64,000 nucleotides of DNA. Source: Staphylococcus microti. Lineage in GTDB: Bacteria > Bacillota > Bacilli > Staphylococcales > Staphylococcaceae. The notes below the pieces were generated by a model that did no database searches, was not told where the DNA came from, and saw only the letters and a program-made list of their open reading frames with translations. The position numbers and the translations under genes were made by a program. Position 1 is the first letter of the stretch; the number at the start of each line of letters is the position of its first letter. Shown here piece by piece: positions 1-7,388 of the stretch. The stretch spans positions 1 through 64,000 of the forward strand of contig NZ_JXWY01000107.1 of assembly GCF_000934465.1 (NCBI RefSeq), in the 5' to 3' direction.

Positions 1-32
1 ATATTCAACGATTTTTAGCGAAATACAACAAA

Positions 33-75
33 ACCCCGTTATATCAGTGTTTGTGTTCACGAGATATAACGGGGT
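33..75 (-). terminator. Terminator after the tRNA pair
   Basis: A perfect 13-bp inverted repeat (33-45 with 63-75) encloses a 17-nt loop. Read on the minus strand it is followed by a T-rich run (TTTGTTGT). It lies just downstream of the two minus-strand tRNA genes, so it probably ends their transcript. The T tract is weak, which lowers certainty. Confidence 0.6.
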
Positions 76-98
76 ATTAACGAAATATAAGCAATTAA

Positions 99-187
99 CG
101 GAAACGGAGGGATTTGAACCCTCGCGCCGCTTTCGCGACCTACACCCTTAGCAGGGGCGCCTCTTCAGCCAACTTGAGTACGTTTCC
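99..187 (-). tRNA. tRNA-Ser (GCU anticodon)
   Basis: The minus strand gives a class II tRNA with a 7-bp acceptor stem (GGAAACG pairing with CGTTTCC) and discriminator G. The anticodon loop CTGCTAA gives anticodon GCU, reading AGC/AGU serine codons. A long variable arm and a normal T-arm (GGTTCGAATCC) are present. The 3' CCA is not encoded. It follows tRNA-Asn by a few bases and is probably cotranscribed with it. Confidence 0.95.
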
Positions 188-190
188 ATA

Positions 191-265
191 TGGCTCCACA
201 GGTAGGACTCGAACCTACGACCGATCGGTTAACAGCCGATAGCTCTACCACTGAGCTACTGTGGA
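191..265 (-). tRNA. tRNA-Asn (GUU anticodon)
   Basis: The minus strand gives a standard cloverleaf with acceptor stem TCCACAG/CTGTGGA, discriminator G, an encoded CCA end (191-193), anticodon loop CTGTTAA (anticodon GUU) and T-arm GGTTCGAGTCC. It is the first gene of a two-tRNA unit. Confidence 0.96.
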
Positions 266-295
266 ATAATGATGTGTTTTCTTAACACAAATATT

Positions 296-323
296 ATTAT
301 AACAATATCAGAGGAGAAATCAA
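296..323 (-). promoter_or_regulatory. Promoter of the tRNA pair
   Basis: On the minus strand a TTGATT -35 box (318-323) is followed after 16 bp by a perfect TATAAT -10 box (296-301), about 30 bp upstream of tRNA-Asn. This is a good housekeeping sigma-A promoter. The rest of 266-576 holds only the comK terminator and no gene. Confidence 0.7.
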
Positions 324-331
324 GCGATTAT

Positions 332-382
332 CAAAAAAAGTTAACAGAACATTTACACTATCTAAGTAGATGTTCTGTTAAC
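332..382 (-). terminator. Terminator downstream of comK
   Basis: A perfect 13-bp inverted repeat (340-352 with 370-382) has a 17-nt loop and is followed on the minus strand by seven T. It is the first terminator downstream of comK, about 195 bases past its stop codon, and it insulates comK from the tRNA promoter. Confidence 0.85.
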
Positions 383-576
383 ATTACTGTTGTGCACTTT
401 ATTTTTTGTTCGGAGATGCAAACAGCTTTTTGAAATACACGGAAATTTTTACGCGCATTATTCTTACGTCATAATAAATCAGTATAAAAGTCATAAATAT
501 TCAGTTGGGTGTGTTTTTGTGATATAACTTATAGCTTTTGATTAATGAGAGCTTTTAATGCGATGATTTTGAGTAA

Positions 577-1221
577 CTAGTAATTTTTAAATGGAGGATC
601 TTCTGCAATTTTGGGGCGATATTGTCGTTTTTCATAAATGAGTGCGAGGCGAATTTCTTTAAAGATAGCAACAAAATCTCTAATAAGGCTGACGAGTTCG
701 TCATGTTGAGTTTGATCATATCTTTTTACAAGGGTACCAGCGTTAATTTCTTGGCGGAGCAGTGTATAGGCGAGATGAATACCGTTTTGATATTGATGAA
801 GTAACGTGTATTCAGATACATTAACGACGAATGAATGACCACCCAATAAATACACTTTTGATTTGCCTGTTTTGTAAGGTTCGATTTTTTCAAGATAATT
901 CACATTAATCCAGCAGTTTTCTGGAACGCGGTCTGAGTGTGTTGAGAAAAAGGTAATGGATTGAGATTCTGGAATAAAGAAGGGTGGTTTGCTGGAGATA
1001 CCTGTTAAAGCTTTGACTTCTGCTTTAATGTGTGGATACGTATTGTGGCGGTGGCGACATGCACATTCGATAAAACGTAAAGGGCGCATGTTTCTAACTT
1101 TTCTTTTGCCATTGTTGTAGAGGAGTTCGGTTCGGGAGTAGGCACCTCCTGGACCACTGATAGGTTTGATCGCTATGACATCGGCATCAATAGCATACTG
1201 CTTTTCATTTTGTTGGCTCAT
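577..1221 (-). CDS. comK: ComK-family competence transcription factor
   Basis: A 214-residue protein of the ComK family, the DNA-binding activator of natural competence genes (ComK binds paired AT boxes in front of DNA-uptake and recombination genes). The family is recognisable from the IKPISGPGGAYSRT segment, the basic GKRKVRNMRPL stretch, the CACRHRH segment and the ENCWINV/GHSF region. I chose the ATG at 1221 because AAAGGATG lies about 8 nt upstream; the in-frame ATG at 1230 overlaps this ribosome site. The frame is intact, unlike a decayed comK. It is monocistronic: a strong promoter at 1265-1292 and a terminator at 332-382. In staphylococci ComK works with SigH, which is not in this window. 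Confidence 0.93.
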   Translation of the reverse strand: MSQQNEKQYAIDADVIAIKPISGPGGAYSRTELLYNNGKRKVRNMRPLRFIECACRHRHNTYPHIKAEVKALTGISSKPPFFIPESQSITFFSTHSDRVPENCWINVNYLEKIEPYKTGKSKVYLLGGHSFVVNVSEYTLLHQYQNGIHLAYTLLRQEINAGTLVKRYDQTQHDELVSLIRDFVAIFKEIRLALIYEKRQYRPKIAEDPPFKNY

Positions 1222-1264
1222 AAGCAACATCCTTTCATGAATTTTATCTTTCTATATAAACTTA

Positions 1265-1292
1265 ATTATAAAAGATAATTAAATGCTGTCAA
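1265..1292 (-). promoter_or_regulatory. Consensus sigma-A promoter of comK
   Basis: On the minus strand a perfect TTGACA (1287-1292) is separated by 16 bp from a perfect TATAAT (1265-1270), about 45 bp upstream of the comK start. Such a consensus promoter is notable for a gene usually kept tightly silent. No ComK AT-box pair was confidently assigned. Confidence 0.7.
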
Positions 1293-1368
1293 TGATGAAT
1301 TCTGAAAATTATGTACAAAAATGTGTTATTTCCATTGTTTCAAAACTTGAAAAAATTCAGAAAACTTA

Positions 1369-1397
1369 TTGCAATTTATTTTTTGATTCGGTATACT
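1369..1397 (+). promoter_or_regulatory. Promoter of the IDEAL-domain gene
   Basis: TTGCAA (1369-1374), a 17-bp spacer and TATACT (1392-1397) form a near-consensus sigma-A promoter about 45 bp upstream of the start codon at 1441. It points away from the divergent comK promoter. Confidence 0.65.
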
Positions 1398-1440
1398 GTG
1401 TAATATCAAAAGTAATCACCAATCAAGAGGAGGAAACATC

Positions 1441-1659
1441 ATGAAACATAAAATTGATGTAAAACAGCACGTACCCGTCAACCCTATGCAGGCAGTAAAC
1501 AGATTAGGCGCAGAATTAGTGATTGAGGCAGCGCTTAAACGCCACAGAAAGTTAGAGTTAGAACAGTTGATTGACAAAGCATTAATGAACAACAACAAGG
1601 AAGCATTTATGACTTACACTGAAGAATATAATGAGTTGGAGGCGCAAAACATTGTCTAA
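1441..1659 (+). CDS. Small IDEAL-domain protein
   Basis: A 72-residue soluble protein. The C-terminal half (about residues 37-68, with LIDKALMNNNKEAF followed by ELEAQNI) fits the short IDEAL domain, a helical module of Firmicutes that often ends longer regulatory proteins. The N-terminal half is helical with a basic stretch (KRHRKL). A strong AGGAGG site at 1429-1434 fixes the start. Its function is unknown; a gene of this type sits beside comK in other staphylococci as I recall. It is a single-gene unit closed by a strong bidirectional terminator. Confidence 0.85.
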   Translation: MKHKIDVKQHVPVNPMQAVNRLGAELVIEAALKRHRKLELEQLIDKALMNNNKEAFMTYTEEYNELEAQNIV

Positions 1660-1681
1660 TTCCTCGTGTCATTCCATTAAA

Positions 1682-1732
1682 AAATAACAAGGACTATTCG
1701 CAAATGATTAATGAATAGTCCTTGTTATTTTT
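1682..1732. terminator. Bidirectional terminator between converging genes
   Basis: A perfect 18-bp inverted repeat (1682-1699 with 1713-1730) is flanked by A and T runs on the two sides, so it can end both the IDEAL-domain gene (plus) and lplA (minus). Confidence 0.92.
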
Positions 1733-2725
1733 TTATACCATTAAGTCGATTAATTCATCTTTTGGAATTGCACCAAAGTAATGATGCATATCGTAGTCTT
1801 TGAGTGCTTCGTGAATCGCGGCTTTTTGATGTGTGACACCTTCTAAAGCACGTTCTAATTCTTCGATATTACCTTCACCGAAAAAGTCACCAAAGATTTT
1901 CGCATGTTCAATTTGTCCTTTTTTAACGTCTAATTTAATTTGAACAAAGCCTTTTTCAAATTTATGTTCACGTTCAAAGTTATATTTTGGGTTTTTACCG
2001 TAGTTCCAATCCCATGTACGATATTTTTCATTCGCAAGTTGTTCAATATTGCGCCAATCTTCGTCTGTTAAATGGTAGGTTTCAACCGCTTCATCACCGA
2101 ACAATTGTTTTAAAATAATCTCTTTAAATGTATCGATGTCAATCGGTTCATCTAAAAATTCCACAATATTTGCGACACGTTTACGAACGGACTTCACACC
2201 TTTTGATTGGATTTTAGCTGGATTTACTTTTAACGCATTTTGTACTTCATCTAATTCACTGTTTAACATCAGTGTACCGTGGCTAAACATACGGTCTTTC
2301 ACTTTGACCATGGCGTTACCTGAAATTTTTGCTTGTCCGACTTGAATGTCATTGCGTCCAGTCATTTCAGCTTGCACACCCATTTTATTTAGTGCATCAA
2401 CGATTGGCTGTGTGAACTTTTTAAAGTTGTGGAAGCTTTGTCCGTCATCTTTCGTAATAAAACTAAAGTTTAAGTTGCCGAAGTCATGATAGACAGCACC
2501 GCCACCTGATATACGACGCACAACATCAATGCCGTGTTCATCGATATAAGCTTGATGTACTTCCTCAATCGTATTTTGGTTTTTCCCGACAATGATAGAA
2601 GGTCTGTTAATATAAAATAGGAAGTAACTTTCATCTTCATCCATTGGGACGGTTTTAAGTACGTATTCTTCCATAGCTAAGTTGAGTGTTGGGTCCGTAT
2701 TATTGTTGTTACTAATAAATTTCAT
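1733..2725 (-). CDS. lplA: Lipoate-protein ligase LplA
   Basis: A 330-residue lipoate-protein ligase. It activates lipoate with ATP and transfers it to lysines of the E2 subunits of PDH and related complexes and of GcvH. The N-terminal catalytic domain carries the hallmark RRISGGGAVYHD motif (about residues 70-81), then NLNFSFIT and GRNDIQV with KISGNA, which holds the lipoyl-AMP-binding lysine. The C-terminal accessory domain follows from about residue 245. I start at 2725, where AAAGGAGAG lies 6-8 nt upstream; a longer in-frame start at 2809 has no ribosome site. It fits with the pdhABCD operon at 60029 onward, whose E2 carries a lipoyl domain. Most staphylococci have more than one ligase; this one matches the full-length LplA1 type. 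Confidence 0.93.
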   Translation of the reverse strand: MKFISNNNNTDPTLNLAMEEYVLKTVPMDEDESYFLFYINRPSIIVGKNQNTIEEVHQAYIDEHGIDVVRRISGGGAVYHDFGNLNFSFITKDDGQSFHNFKKFTQPIVDALNKMGVQAEMTGRNDIQVGQAKISGNAMVKVKDRMFSHGTLMLNSELDEVQNALKVNPAKIQSKGVKSVRKRVANIVEFLDEPIDIDTFKEIILKQLFGDEAVETYHLTDEDWRNIEQLANEKYRTWDWNYGKNPKYNFEREHKFEKGFVQIKLDVKKGQIEHAKIFGDFFGEGNIEELERALEGVTHQKAAIHEALKDYDMHHYFGAIPKDELIDLMV

Positions 2726-2915
2726 CTTTTTCTCTCCTTTGTACCCAAATATGCCCTTAGATATAGTTATGCACCATTTTAGGACTTTTTTCCAATATTT
2801 GAATTGCATGCGACGAAATAATATGACTAAATACCAAAATATGATGGAAATAGTTTATTTAATATGTAAACTTTAGTACAATATAGGCTAGTTAATTTCT
2901 AAGGGGGCGAATGTG

Positions 2916-3101
2916 ATGACAATAGCAGAAGTAGGCGATATTGTAGAATTCCGCGATGGTTTATTAGGAAAAGTTGAAAAAATTAATGATAATTCAGTTA
3001 TTGTTGATTTAACAATCATGGAAAACTTTGCGACACTTGACTTACCTGAAAAGACAGTCATTAATCACAAACGTTATAAAATTGTAGATCAAAAAGGATA
3101 A
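2916..3101 (+). CDS. DUF2187 (YkvS-like) small protein
   Basis: A 61-residue cytoplasmic protein of the DUF2187/YkvS family, with a small beta-barrel look: VGDIVEFRDGLLGKVEKI followed by SVIVDLT and INHKRYKIV. The function is unknown. A strong AAGGGGG site (2901-2907) precedes both GTG 2913 and ATG 2916; the ATG has the better spacing. It ends 6 bases before the next gene, so the two form an operon. Confidence 0.82.
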   Translation: MTIAEVGDIVEFRDGLLGKVEKINDNSVIVDLTIMENFATLDLPEKTVINHKRYKIVDQKG

Positions 3102-3107
3102 GGTATT

Positions 3108-3710
3108 ATGAAAAACATCAGCAAGCCGCTACTATGGTTTATTTCAAGTTTTATTGTATTCCACATCATCTTAATGATCATGTGGGGTAAACATAACGTA
3201 TACTGGCAACTTTATACTGGTATTATGCTCATTGCAGCGATTAGTTATGTTTTTTATCAGCGTGATATTACGTCCAAAAGATTGTTGACATCAGTGGGCA
3301 TCGGATTAATTACCGGCGTGGTACTAGTACTGATTCAAGTGATATTTTCTTTGATGACGAAAGATTTAACCTATTTACACTTGATCAAACAATTGTCACG
3401 TACGGGCGTTTATTTTAAATGGCAAATGCTTGTGACATTACTTTTCGTGATGCCGTGTCACGAGTTATATCTACGTTCTATTTTGCATAAAGAGTTGGAC
3501 ATGAGACTTAAACACGCATGGCAAAGCATTGTTATTTGTGCGATTGTTTCAAGTACATTCTTTATTTACTTAGATCGATGGTGGATTGTTGCATTTATCT
3601 TTGTATGTCAGCTTGTATTAGGTGTCAGCTATGCCTACACACGACGTATTGCAACGACAACTGTTGCCCAAATTGTAGCGGTCGTTATTTTATTAATATT
3701 TCATGGCTAA
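3108..3710 (+). CDS. CPBP-like membrane protein with degenerate active site
   Basis: A 200-residue protein with about six membrane segments (approximate residues 8-27, 33-50, 60-85, 105-125, 140-158, 160-195). Its segment HELYLRSIL stands where CPBP-family (Abi/CAAX-protease-like) membrane proteins carry EExxxR, so the first glutamate is replaced by histidine. I see no FxxxH motif and no clear third motif. It is therefore probably a non-proteolytic relative, or not a protease at all. It is cotranscribed with the DUF2187 gene 6 bases upstream. The substrate and role are unknown. Confidence 0.65.
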   Translation: MKNISKPLLWFISSFIVFHIILMIMWGKHNVYWQLYTGIMLIAAISYVFYQRDITSKRLLTSVGIGLITGVVLVLIQVIFSLMTKDLTYLHLIKQLSRTGVYFKWQMLVTLLFVMPCHELYLRSILHKELDMRLKHAWQSIVICAIVSSTFFIYLDRWWIVAFIFVCQLVLGVSYAYTRRIATTTVAQIVAVVILLIFHG

Positions 3711-3795
3711 TTTTGAGAAGTTGGGGCTGAAAGTGTGATAATCCGTTATTTTCAGTATTAAATGCTTCTTTCAATGGTGTACTTTATCTCAATAG

Positions 3796-3850
3796 AAAGA
3801 GTACGGAAACTTGGCGCAAAAGATGCGTTCAAGCGACCGTGCTCTTTTTT
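3796..3850 (+). terminator. Long-hairpin terminator after the CPBP-like gene
   Basis: An 11-bp stem (3796-3806 with 3837-3847, one G-U pair) encloses a second small stem (CTTG/CAAG) and is followed by a T run. It ends the plus-strand operon; the A-rich left side may also serve the converging yolD gene. Confidence 0.75.
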
Positions 3851-3855
3851 GTTGT

Positions 3856-4266
3856 TCACTCAATGGCATAGAGTGTATGCAATGGGACGACAGTTTCGTG
3901 TGTATGGTGCTTATTGCGAACAATAAGTGTTTGATGTTGTGTATGGATTTTTACGATATAGCCACGTATTGATGTCATAAGACCGTTATGCCAGTAGTGA
4001 AAGCTTGCGATCTCATTGCTCGATAGCTTTAAATGTAACATGTAGTTTAACTCACTCAGTTGATCATCGCTTAAAATAGGACAACTGCGTTTGTATTGAT
4101 CGTGTTCGAGTTGTTTCAATCTTGTAAATTGCTCGGTTAATGTTGCAAAAGGGGCCCATTTAATAATGCCACGGCCTAATGGAATATTGGCATCCAAATA
4201 CGCTCTAGGAATTTTTCGATAGTTGGTTTCATGTTGGTAGTCGATTGGTAAACTTGACGCTGTCAT
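3856..4266 (-). CDS. YolD-like SOS-associated protein
   Basis: A 136-residue protein of the YolD-like family, recognised by the RGIIKWAPFATLTEQF segment (about residues 32-47) followed by a helical region and an SH3-like C-terminal part (IRGYIVKIHTQHQTLIV). In Bacilli such genes often stand next to a Y-family DNA polymerase (UvrX/UmuC) and are DNA-damage inducible. Here no polymerase gene is adjacent. Two LexA-type palindromes (4291-4304 and 4323-4334) lie 25-70 bp upstream, which supports SOS control. The start at 4266 has a GAGGTGA site about 7 nt upstream. The biochemical function of the family is not settled. Confidence 0.85.
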   Translation of the reverse strand: MTASSLPIDYQHETNYRKIPRAYLDANIPLGRGIIKWAPFATLTEQFTRLKQLEHDQYKRSCPILSDDQLSELNYMLHLKLSSNEIASFHYWHNGLMTSIRGYIVKIHTQHQTLIVRNKHHTHETVVPLHTLYAIE

Positions 4267-4290
4267 AAGAAATCACCTCACACTAATTAT

Positions 4291-4304
4291 AGAACGCATG
4301 TTCT
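4291..4304. promoter_or_regulatory. LexA (SOS) operator, proximal
   Basis: The palindrome AGAACGCATGTTCT has both GAAC/GTTC arms of the Gram-positive SOS box (CGAACnnnnGTTCG) and lacks only the outer C/G. It lies 25 bp upstream of the yolD-like gene, where a repressor would block its promoter. Confidence 0.75.
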
Positions 4305-4322
4305 CTTTTTGTGAAGTGGTAA

Positions 4323-4334
4323 GAACGAATATTC
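4323..4334. promoter_or_regulatory. Second, weaker LexA-like box
   Basis: GAACGAATATTC keeps one perfect GAAC arm and an imperfect second arm (ATTC). It is centred 31 bp from the first box, about three helical turns, which would suit cooperative LexA binding. It also lies about 80 bp upstream of the divergent acetyltransferase start. Confidence 0.45.
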
Positions 4335-4416
4335 TATTATTTTTGCTATTTTGCTTTTTAAATGTGTGTTTATAGACTACAATAGACACAGATATTTGTT
4401 TAAAAAGGAGTATGAG

Positions 4417-5001
4417 ATGATGATTAGGCAAGCGGTAGAAAAAGATGTGCATGCAATTGCATCATTGACGTATATCATTTGGCAAGATATGGAATTAGAA
4501 ATTGTGACACGTTATCCGAAAGCGCAAGTTATTGCAGCAATTGAAGCGAGTACGACAGAAGTTCACTATCGAAATCATTTGAGCCATGTTCATGTGTATG
4601 AGGTGGACGGTCATGTGGCAGGGATGATTGTGGCTTACCCGGGTTGGCATGAACAGACATATGAATCAGCGTGGTCATCGTTAGCGGTTGCAGAGAAACT
4701 TCCGTTATCGACAGGTACGCCATTACCAGTGATGGAGGCGGATACGACAGATATGTATATTGAAGCGGTTGCGACATTTCCAGCGTATCGAGGCAGAGGT
4801 ATTGCGAGCCAACTGCTTAAATATTTGCTGACAAGTGAACCGGACACGACTTGGAGTTTAAATTGTGACCATGACAACTATGGTGCGTTTAAGTTGTATC
4901 AAAAAATGGGTTTTGACGTTAAAAAAGAGAAAAAGCTTTATGGTCATGACTATTACTATATGACATATCAAAGTGTGGGGAATGTGAATGCTAGAACTTA
5001 A
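4417..5001 (+). CDS. GNAT-family N-acetyltransferase
   Basis: A 194-residue acetyltransferase. The acetyl-CoA-binding motif is at about residues 124-135 (FPAYRGRGIASQ, the Q/RxxGxG/A loop), followed by the typical NYGAFKLYQKMGF helix-strand segment (about residues 155-167). The substrate is unknown. AAGGAG at 4405-4410 supports the ATG at 4417; an upstream in-frame ATG at 4351 has no ribosome site. The end overlaps the following ABC-ATPase gene by 14 bp, so the three genes 4417-6399 form one operon. Confidence 0.85.
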   Translation: MMIRQAVEKDVHAIASLTYIIWQDMELEIVTRYPKAQVIAAIEASTTEVHYRNHLSHVHVYEVDGHVAGMIVAYPGWHEQTYESAWSSLAVAEKLPLSTGTPLPVMEADTTDMYIEAVATFPAYRGRGIASQLLKYLLTSEPDTTWSLNCDHDNYGAFKLYQKMGFDVKKEKKLYGHDYYYMTYQSVGNVNART

Positions 5002-5632
5002 AAATGTAGGTTATTGTATGGATGATCGACGTATATTGCAGGATATTTCATTGTCGATCAATCGTGGCGAGGCTGTCGCTGTGATAGGACCGTCTGGTAG
5101 CGGTAAAAGTACGTTATTACGCATGATAGGGGATTTAATTAGTCCAACAGAAGGGACGATTTATTTTGAAGGACAGCCTTATGAATCGTATACGCCAGAA
5201 ACATTGCGATTACGTGTAAGTTATTTATCGCAAAGCGTTGAGTTATTCGGTACAACGATTGCTGATAATTTAGCGTTTCCAGCACTCGTCAGAAAGGATA
5301 CGTTTGATGAAGCACGTGCGAAAACATTGATGGCAGCTGTTGGTTTGCAACATTATAAGTTATCAGATTCTGTCCAGCGTATGTCAGGCGGTGAAAAACA
5401 ACGTGTGACGATTGCAAGACAGCTTATGTATCGTCCGGACGTCTTACTGTTAGATGAAGCGACGAGTGCGTTAGATCATGAGAACAGTGAACATGTTGAA
5501 CAGCTGATTTTTGATATTGTTGCACAAGGGACGGCTGTACTATGGATTACACATGATGATGCGCAAAGTCATCGCCATTTTGATCGACGTATCGTTATTC
5601 AAAATGGTGCGCTATGTAAGGAGTGTGACTAA
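4988..5632 (+). CDS. fetA: FetA-type ABC transporter ATPase
   Basis: A 214-residue ABC ATPase with Walker A GPSGSGKST (about residues 34-42), Q-loop YLSQSVE, signature MSGGEKQR, Walker B VLLLDEATSALD and switch WITHDD. The short length and the partner permease of the FetB family point to the FetAB (YbbL/YbbM) exporter, which protects E. coli from excess iron. Whether this one exports iron is inferred. It overlaps the acetyltransferase gene by 14 bp and is 2 bp from fetB. Confidence 0.85.
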   Translation: MLELKNVGYCMDDRRILQDISLSINRGEAVAVIGPSGSGKSTLLRMIGDLISPTEGTIYFEGQPYESYTPETLRLRVSYLSQSVELFGTTIADNLAFPALVRKDTFDEARAKTLMAAVGLQHYKLSDSVQRMSGGEKQRVTIARQLMYRPDVLLLDEATSALDHENSEHVEQLIFDIVAQGTAVLWITHDDAQSHRHFDRRIVIQNGALCKECD

Positions 5633-5634
5633 AT

Positions 5635-6399
5635 ATGATGAGTACAACTTCTTTAATATTGACGGCACTTCTATTGCTTATTCCAATGGCGATTTCATAT
5701 AAAGAGCGCTTGTTTATTGCGAAAGATTTATTTGTTGCTGCCATACGTGCAGTCATTCAACTTGTCATTATTGGCTACATACTTGAGTTCGTTTTCCAAC
5801 TAGAGGAAACGTGGATTGTGCTGACTTTAATTGTCGTTATTATGGTAAATGCAGCAGCTAATACACGCAAACGGGCATCATCTATTATGCGACATGTGTT
5901 TTGGGTGTCATTCGCTTCCATTATGGCAGGGGCAGTTATCTCATTAGGTGGCGTGCTATTAACGGGTGCCATCAGTATGAAACCGAACGAGCTTATTCCA
6001 GTTGCCGGTATGGTCGGAAGTAATGGCATGATTGCGATTAATCTTAGCTATCAAAACTTGGATCGCATTTTTACGAAAGAAATTGCTGCGATTGAGGCGA
6101 AATTATCGCTAGGTGCACCGCCCGGACTTGCGGCAAAAGATGCGATTCGTGAAAGTATTAAAGTTGCGATTGTGCCGACGATTGACTCTGTGAAAACGTA
6201 TGGCCTTGTATCTATACCGGGCATGATGACAGGTTTGATTATTGCAGGTGTCCCACCGTTAGAAGCGATTAAATTCCAATTGATGGTTGTTTTTATTCAT
6301 ACATCTGCAACGATTATTTCAGCTTTTGTCAGTACATATCTCAGTTATCGCCAATTTTTTAACCATCGTCATCAGTTAATTCAAATGAAACAAGTATAA
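5635..6399 (+). CDS. fetB: FetB-type ABC permease (UPF0014)
   Basis: A 254-residue membrane protein with about seven segments. It carries the conserved family features: NAAANTRKRA after the second segment pair, IPVAGMVGSNGM, and the cytosolic APPGLAAKDAIRESIKVAIVPTIDSVKTYG coupling region around residues 160-195. It pairs with the ATPase ending 2 bp upstream to form the exporter. AAGGAG in the end of fetA serves as ribosome site; ATG 5635 and 5638 are both possible. A terminator follows at once. Confidence 0.88.
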   Translation: MMSTTSLILTALLLLIPMAISYKERLFIAKDLFVAAIRAVIQLVIIGYILEFVFQLEETWIVLTLIVVIMVNAAANTRKRASSIMRHVFWVSFASIMAGAVISLGGVLLTGAISMKPNELIPVAGMVGSNGMIAINLSYQNLDRIFTKEIAAIEAKLSLGAPPGLAAKDAIRESIKVAIVPTIDSVKTYGLVSIPGMMTGLIIAGVPPLEAIKFQLMVVFIHTSATIISAFVSTYLSYRQFFNHRHQLIQMKQV

Positions 6400-6405
6400 C
6401 AACGC

Positions 6406-6442
6406 AAAAAAGCTAGCACCCGCTATGGATACTAGCTTTTTT
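6406..6442. terminator. Bidirectional terminator between fetB and menA
   Basis: An 11-bp stem (AAAAAAGCTAG, 6406-6416, with its complement at 6432-6442) stands between two converging genes and has A and T runs on both sides. Confidence 0.88.
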
Positions 6443-6449
6443 ATATTGG

Positions 6450-7388
6450 TTAAATACCGCCAAGTAAGGCGCTGATGTAAATACCGAGGGCATATAATAA
6501 GCCAAACATTGTATTTGTTTTACCTGCAGCTGCCATGGCCGGCATCATTGTTTGTGGTGTATCATTCTTTTTGAAACGTCTATACACTTTCACAGGCATT
6601 GGAAAGCTTAAAAGGACGAGTAAATAGAAAATTGAGCCACCATCTTTGAAAAATGCTGTGTAAATCACAAACACATATGCAAAAATATAACATGCTGCCA
6701 AGAAATAAAGTGATCCTTGCTTACCTAGCAAAATAGGTAATGTACGTCTACCACTTTGTTGGTCTTTCACTCTATCGCGAATATTATTGGCCATATTGAT
6801 TAAACCAATCGTAATGACAATTGGAATACTAATCCAAATTGCATAACCTTGGACATTACCAGTTTGAATGAAAAAGGCGATGACAACAATAAACATGCCC
6901 ATGAAAAGGCCTGAAAATAATTCGCCTAAAGGTGTCCATGAAATTGGAAATGGACCGCCTGTATATAGGTAGCCAACAGCCATGCAAAGGATACCAACAG
7001 GAATGAGCCAGAATGATGACACTGCAGCAAGGAATAGTCCAAGTAATGCTGCGATAACGTAAAAGGCAATCGCTAAGTTAAAAACAGACTGTGGTGTCAT
7101 ACCATGGCGTACAATAGCGCCGCCAATACCAACAGATTCGTGATCATCTAAGCCTTTTTTATAATCATAATACTCATTGAACATGTTCGTCGCTGCTTGA
7201 ATGAGTAAACAAGCTAATAACATAGCAATAAATCGTCCGAGAAACAGATGGTCCTCACTGCCTAACATATAAAGCTTTGCTGTGACTGTTCCGACTAGAA
7301 CAGGGACAACGGAAGCGGTTAGTGTGTGTGGGCGCATCAGTAACCAATATTTACGTAATGATGAATGTTGCTGAAATTGCGTTCCCAT
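6450..7388 (-). CDS. menA: MenA, DHNA polyprenyltransferase
   Basis: A 312-residue UbiA-family prenyltransferase. It attaches the polyprenyl side chain to 1,4-dihydroxy-2-naphthoate in the membrane, giving demethylmenaquinone. About eight to nine membrane segments are visible. The two metal-pyrophosphate motifs are present: NEYYDYKKGLD (about residues 70-80) and NNIRDRVKDQ (about residues 200-209). The segment HDE-type start and RPHTLTAS near the N-terminus is typical of MenA. The start is at 7388, with GAGGTTTT about 10 nt upstream. It is divergent from menFDHB, and the interval now holds a TnpB element. Confidence 0.95.
   Translation of the reverse strand: MGTQFQQHSSLRKYWLLMRPHTLTASVVPVLVGTVTAKLYMLGSEDHLFLGRFIAMLLACLLIQAATNMFNEYYDYKKGLDDHESVGIGGAIVRHGMTPQSVFNLAIAFYVIAALLGLFLAAVSSFWLIPVGILCMAVGYLYTGGPFPISWTPLGELFSGLFMGMFIVVIAFFIQTGNVQGYAIWISIPIVITIGLINMANNIRDRVKDQQSGRRTLPILLGKQGSLYFLAACYIFAYVFVIYTAFFKDGGSIFYLLVLLSFPMPVKVYRRFKKNDTPQTMMPAMAAAGKTNTMFGLLYALGIYISALLGGI

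Noticed and set aside
1-98. A possible attachment site at the tRNA-Ser 3' end
   Set aside because: No integrase gene and no repeat of the tRNA 3' end were noticed in the window; the adjacent palindrome is better explained as a terminator.
622-804. A plus-strand frame within comK
   Set aside because: It is antisense to comK, has no ribosome site and shows no domain.
2726-2809. A longer N-terminus for lipoate ligase
   Set aside because: No ribosome site for the upstream ATG, while AAAGGAGAG stands just before the ATG at 2725.
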